A stretch of DNA of 10,289 nucleotides from Deltaproteobacteria bacterium. GTDB taxonomy: Bacteria > Desulfobacterota > DSM-4660 > Desulfatiglandales > HGW-15. The notes under the pieces are model-generated. The model saw only the letters and a program-made list of their open reading frames with translations. It had not been told where the DNA came from and made no database searches. The stretch is taken from positions 1 through 10,289 of the forward strand of contig JAIPEI010000093.1 of the NCBI GenBank assembly GCA_021737245.1, read 5' to 3'. Shown piece by piece: positions 7,125 to 10,289 of this stretch. The position numbers and the translations under genes are program-made. Every line of letters starts with the position of its first letter. Positions within the stretch are counted from its first letter, which is position 1.

Positions 7125-7208
7125 GTCTCGTCTGTGCGCCGGCAACGGTGCAGCGTTGTACATTCCGCCAAGACCGACCTCATCCCGAACGGCGCATTCC
7201 CGTAATGG

Positions 7209-9338
7209 TCAAGGGCCGGCGTTCCGACCCGAGACCCCCCGCAGGATCGCTTCGGCCCGGCCGGCCGCCGGGAACTCCCTTGACAGGGTAAGGGCTTTTT
7301 TAAGGGCCTGTTCGGCCTCTTTCTCCTCCCCTGACCGATACCTTGCAAAGCCCAGGTGATAGAGAACGACCGGGTCCGTACCCAGCCGCTCGGCGGCCCG
7401 TGACAGCAGGGGCAAGCCGTCGTTGCACCTTCCCTGGAGGACGCGCACCCAACCGAGGACATCCAGCACGTAGGGATTCTCGGGAGCCAGGGAGGCCGCA
7501 GTTTCAGCCGACCGCTCGGCCGCAGCCAGCCTGCCCGGTTGCTCCGCCAGGAGCCTGGCCAGCTTCAGGTGAGAGGCCACGCTCTTCGGTTCGATCCTTG
7601 CCGCTTCCTCGTACGCTTTGACGGCCTCGTCTTTTCGATGGATCTGCAAAAGTGCATCCCCCAGGCCCAACCGGGCCGGCGCATAAGTGGGATCGATGAC
7701 AGCCGCCCGCTGAAAAGTCTCCACCGCCGTTTTGCCGTCCCCGGTGTTCAGGGAAACCCGGCCGAGGCCCATGTGGCCCGCCAGGAGGTGGGGATCTCCC
7801 TTCAGAAGGGCTTCAAACGATCGGGCGGCGCTCTCGTGCTTTCTCTGGGCCACGTGAGACAGGGCCTGGTAGTAATGGGCGAACCGGTCGTGCGGGTTTG
7901 CCTCGATCAATGCCTCTCCTTTCTCCAAGGAACGGTCATACCAGCCGTTCACAAAGTAAAGCACCATGAGGTTGCGGTCCCCGGCGAAGGCCGCCTGCCG
8001 GTCTCTCTCAGGCACAGAGACGTCTTCCTCGACCGGCAGGCCCGGCACCAATGCGACGGCCCCTCTCATGGCCTCCAGATAGGCCTGTTCGTCTCCCTTG
8101 GCCAGGCACACGTGCGCGGTGAAGAAATCAACCAGTTCGGGCGGCTCCCCCCCTTGTCGGGCCAGCCTCAAGCCCTTTAGCGCCCGATCGTAATGTCCCC
8201 GCATCTGCTCGATGAGGGTTAAGGGCAGGAAGCTGCGCCCCATATCGGGGTTGAGGGCGATCACGGTCTGGAAGTGACGCTCGGCGAGATCCAGGTTCCC
8301 GAGGACCAGATAGCACATCCCCGCATAGTGGTGGGCCTCGGGCATGCCCCACTGCTGCTTGATGAACGCGCGAAGGTCCTGGATGGCCTGGTCCTTCTTC
8401 CCCAGGTTGATCCTTGCCGCCGCGCGGATGTAGAAAGCTTGGGGCACTTGCCTGTAGATACCGATGACTCGGTCCATCTCCTTTACCGCGCTCTCGTATT
8501 CCCCCAGGGAAAAAAGCTCCATGCCCCGGCTGAGGTAGGACTCCCGGACTCCGGGTGTGTAGTAGAGCAACAGTTTCACGGCCTGTTCCGCTTCTTTCTC
8601 CCGGCCGCTCACCCTGTAGATGTGGATGAGCTGCTGCCGGTAAGGCGTTACAGCGGGCAGGACGTCCAGGGCGCGTTCATAGTATTGGGCGGCTTGATCC
8701 AGCTTGTTCTTTTTGAGGAAAACCTGTCCAAGCCCGGCGAGTGCCGGCACGAACAGGGGCTTTTCCGAAACGACCCTCCGGAGGTGGGTTTCAGCGTCGT
8801 CGAGGCGGCCTTGGGCCAGGGAAAGGCTTCCCCTGTAGTAGCGGATCACCGGATCGCCCGGCCGTTTTCGGTCCGCCCTATTCAGTTCCTCTTCCGCTCC
8901 GTCATAGTCTCCCATCTGAGCCCGGAGAACGGCCTGGATGAACTCCGTGTAATAGTCGGGATCCCCGTTCTCCTGAAGAAAAACCAGATCCCGCTCGGCC
9001 AGATCCCGTTGCCCTGTCAAGGCCGACAGGGCCCCTGCGATGCCGTGAGCCTCCACGTGCTTCGGATCCAGCGAGAGCAGGGACTGCACCGGCCCGAGCG
9101 CGTCCTGCCAGTTCCCCGCCTCGAGTCGCTCGCGTGCAAGATCCAGCAGGGTGGTCTTGATGTCCACCTGGATAATCCCGGAAGCGCTGAGCTCTTCCCC
9201 CCTGCTGAGCAGGGAGTCGATGACCGTCTGGTCCGTTCCCAAGCCCAGGCAGGGTGCGGCTGCGAGTGCGATACTCAGGACGAAGAAAAATAGGCAGAAA
9301 CAGGCTCTAAGGCTGATGTGCGCCGATCTTGAAACCAT
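7209..9338 (-). CDS. Second exported TPR-repeat protein
   Basis: This is a 709-residue TPR protein on the same strand as the other one. A signal peptide spans roughly residues 1-28 (a basic start, then CLFFFVLSIALAAA). A short acidic linker leads into some 16 tetratricopeptide units, some degenerate, for example VIRYYRGSLSLAQGRLDDAE and ARLGLGDALLQIHRKDEAVK. It ends with a module (NPYVLDVLGWVRVLQGR, then VVLYHLGFARYRSGEEKEAE) that closely parallels the end of the 768-residue protein (DPNVMDTLGWVYYLKES, then VVNYHLGKAYYKVQEYEKAR), so the two look like distant paralogues. Start at ATG 9338 is set by AAAGGA six bases upstream. The role is probably a periplasmic protein-interaction scaffold for the neighbouring PEP-CTERM/exopolysaccharide machinery; that is inference. 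It lies 131 bases downstream of the PEP-CTERM gene. Confidence 0.82.
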   Translation of the reverse strand: MVSRSAHISLRACFCLFFFVLSIALAAAPCLGLGTDQTVIDSLLSRGEELSASGIIQVDIKTTLLDLARERLEAGNWQDALGPVQSLLSLDPKHVEAHGIAGALSALTGQRDLAERDLVFLQENGDPDYYTEFIQAVLRAQMGDYDGAEEELNRADRKRPGDPVIRYYRGSLSLAQGRLDDAETHLRRVVSEKPLFVPALAGLGQVFLKKNKLDQAAQYYERALDVLPAVTPYRQQLIHIYRVSGREKEAEQAVKLLLYYTPGVRESYLSRGMELFSLGEYESAVKEMDRVIGIYRQVPQAFYIRAAARINLGKKDQAIQDLRAFIKQQWGMPEAHHYAGMCYLVLGNLDLAERHFQTVIALNPDMGRSFLPLTLIEQMRGHYDRALKGLRLARQGGEPPELVDFFTAHVCLAKGDEQAYLEAMRGAVALVPGLPVEEDVSVPERDRQAAFAGDRNLMVLYFVNGWYDRSLEKGEALIEANPHDRFAHYYQALSHVAQRKHESAARSFEALLKGDPHLLAGHMGLGRVSLNTGDGKTAVETFQRAAVIDPTYAPARLGLGDALLQIHRKDEAVKAYEEAARIEPKSVASHLKLARLLAEQPGRLAAAERSAETAASLAPENPYVLDVLGWVRVLQGRCNDGLPLLSRAAERLGTDPVVLYHLGFARYRSGEEKEAEQALKKALTLSREFPAAGRAEAILRGVSGRNAGP

Positions 9339-9344
9339 CGCCAA

Positions 9345-9350
9345 TCCTTT
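9345..9350 (-). promoter_or_regulatory. Ribosome-binding site deciding the start of the 709-residue TPR protein
   Basis: AAAGGA on the minus strand lies six bases before the ATG at 9338. It directly abuts the in-frame TTG at 9344, so that TTG cannot be the start. Confidence 0.7.
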
Positions 9351-9408
9351 CCCTCACGGTGTAACGATTCGCTGCCCGCGGGTGCCGTCTGTCTCCGGAA
9401 GGCATACA

Positions 9409-9444
9409 AAAGAAAAGCAGACGAGGTACAGCCTGCTCTTCTTT
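9409..9444 (-). terminator. Rho-independent-like terminator after the PEP-CTERM toroid gene
   Basis: Read on the minus strand, AAAGAAGAGCAG (9444-9433) pairs over 12 positions with CTGCTTTTCTTT (9420-9409), with one G-U pair and a 12-base loop. The 3' arm and the bases after it are T-rich (CTGCTTTTCTTTTGT). The hairpin begins 26 bases after the PEP-CTERM gene's stop and before the TPR gene, so it may end or attenuate transcription between them. The lower stem is A-U rich, which makes it only moderately stable. Confidence 0.45.
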
Positions 9445-9469
9445 CTGTCATGGAATGCCTTTCAAACCG

Positions 9470-10288
9470 CTAGGTGCTCCTTTTCCTTCGCCTAAGCGCA
9501 GCCAGACCCAGCAGCCCGGTTCCCAGGAGCAGCATGGTGCCGGGCTCGGGAATGGGTGGCGGGCCATTGCCATTGCCGTTTTCAAACTGGGTGGCCGCCA
9601 GGATGTTGATGTACCAGGGCGTGGCCAGCCACTGGTTCCAGGAGGAGTACCCAGCCCAGCTGCCGTCCCCGAGCTGGTTGTTCACGAGGAACTCGCAGTA
9701 GTCTTCCCACCAGTTCCAGCCGTGGTCCGGGTTGTCCACGTCTCCGGGGTCGGCGTGCAGGTTCGTGATGGTGGTCATGTCATCCAGACCGATCGTCAGC
9801 TCGAGACCCTTGTACACGGCCCACATGGCATAGGGGTGGCCGAAGTTCCCGTCCCAGGTGGAGTTGGCGGTGGTCTGCCAGGCCCCGTCGAGCCAGTTCA
9901 GCGCGCTCTGAACCCTGGAATCGCCCGTGCCCCAGCCCAGAAACGCCTGCTGGATGAGCAGGGCACCGGTCTCGTTCACCTCGCCCAAGGGGCCGGTCGG
10001 ACTCTGGTACCCTGCGTATCCTGCCGGGTTCTGGATGTAGTTGGTCCAGAACGACAGCTCGCTGGAGACGAACCCCGGAGTAGAAACTCCCATTTGTTGG
10101 TTTGCGGTGATGCTTCCAATCACCGGCCACTGGGTGGTGGACTGGTCGGAGTTGTTGTAGTTGGCATAGTCCCGCCAGCCGCCCCGGTGAACCCCGTCTT
10201 CGATGTCGTTCTGACCGAAAGCAAAGTAGTCTACGGTGTTCTGAACCACGTCCCGGTAGGTCCAGGCACCGCCGGCCCCGGATCCGTC
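9470..10288 (-). CDS. PEP-CTERM protein with prenyltransferase-like toroid repeats, C-terminal part
   Basis: The visible 272 residues are the C-terminal part of an exported protein whose start lies beyond the right edge; the frame stays open to the last base. The end PPPIPEPGTMLLLGTGLLGL plus AALRRRKRST is a complete PEP-CTERM sorting signal, which in known systems is recognised by an exosortase at the inner membrane and leads to processing and surface or extracellular placement. The body is rich in Trp, Gly, Asn and Tyr and contains repeat blocks resembling the alpha/alpha toroid of squalene cyclases and prenyltransferases: GGWRDYANYNNSDQSTTQWP, the WLDGAWQTTANSTWDGNFGH block, and NNQLGDGSWAGYSSWNQWLA followed by TPWYINIL. 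No DXDD cyclase motif is visible, so a catalytic cyclase role is not supported here. It is more likely a structural or binding module. A GTG at 10249 is an internal codon and not the start. Confidence 0.82.
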   Translation of the reverse strand, partial: DGSGAGGAWTYRDVVQNTVDYFAFGQNDIEDGVHRGGWRDYANYNNSDQSTTQWPVIGSITANQQMGVSTPGFVSSELSFWTNYIQNPAGYAGYQSPTGPLGEVNETGALLIQQAFLGWGTGDSRVQSALNWLDGAWQTTANSTWDGNFGHPYAMWAVYKGLELTIGLDDMTTITNLHADPGDVDNPDHGWNWWEDYCEFLVNNQLGDGSWAGYSSWNQWLATPWYINILAATQFENGNGNGPPPIPEPGTMLLLGTGLLGLAALRRRKRST

Positions 10289-10289
10289 C

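Larger units (their letters stand above)
6626..7208. other. 583-base intergenic region between the two TPR genes
   Basis: The left end (6626-6780) is the 5' flank of the minus-strand TPR gene and must hold its promoter, but I see no convincing -35/-10 pair or sigma-54 GG-N10-GC element. The centre holds a plus-strand relic of a PEP-CTERM protein gene (about 6782-7066). The right end (7067-7208) holds a hairpin at 7098-7124 and no credible gene. The long minus-strand ORFs crossing 6870-7462 are low-complexity Arg/Pro/Gly/Ser-rich antisense readings and are not taken as genes. Confidence 0.6.

Noticed and set aside
6887..7462. 191-codon minus-strand ORF between and into the TPR genes
   Set aside because: Composition is Arg/Pro/Gly/Ser-rich without domains. 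It overlaps the TPR gene in another frame and is antisense to the PEP-CTERM relic.
8274..9293. 339-codon plus-strand ORF opposite the second TPR gene
   Set aside because: It is antisense to clear TPR repeats on the minus strand and has no domain or signal of its own.
9345..9469. Sigma-54-type promoter ahead of the second TPR gene, as expected under PrsK/PrsR control
   Set aside because: GGCAC occurs on the minus strand but the GG to GC spacing is not the required ten bases.
1..10289. CRISPR arrays, tRNA/rRNA genes, insertion sequences
   Set aside because: I saw no direct-repeat/spacer pattern, RNA gene or transposase in the window.

Overview
The window is high-GC, gene-dense bacterial DNA. 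A multiheme cytochrome/outer-membrane barrel pair, a CopB-type metal ATPase and PEP-CTERM envelope proteins together suggest a Gram-negative, metal- or sulfur-respiring bacterium, most plausibly of the Desulfobacterota (former deltaproteobacteria). That assignment is inferred from gene content; there is no rRNA or tRNA here.

Left part (1-3829, plus strand): the window opens in the last 76 codons of a P1B-type (CopB-like) heavy-metal ATPase. Two tiny ORFs follow (50 and 33 codons), then a tightly packed set of three exported proteins: a CHRD-domain protein, an eight-haem lipoprotein-like c-type cytochrome of the DmsE/MtrA type, and a 669-residue MtrB/PioB-like outer-membrane beta-barrel. Gene ends overlap or nearly touch (ATGA overlaps at 512 and 991; one base between 1818 and 1820), so this looks like one operon. 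The cytochrome plus barrel resemble a porin-cytochrome conduit moving electrons across the outer membrane. No outer-surface cytochrome (MtrC/OmcA type) is present in the window.

Middle (3890-4264, plus): a small AT-richer gene for an exported 124-residue, three-cysteine protein of unknown function. It converges on the next gene across a hairpin that probably terminates transcription from both sides.

Right part (4319-10288, minus strand): two large exported tetratricopeptide-repeat proteins (768 and 709 residues) and, at the right edge, the C-terminal 272 residues of a PEP-CTERM protein with a prenyltransferase-like toroid domain. TPR proteins such as PrsT are known companions of the PEP-CTERM/exosortase system, so this half is probably an accessory locus of that system. 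No exosortase is in the window.

Between the two TPR genes, on the opposite strand, lies a second PEP-CTERM sorting signal attached to a short coding stretch broken by frame changes (about 6782-7066). It is probably a decayed PEP-CTERM substrate gene and is the least obvious feature here.
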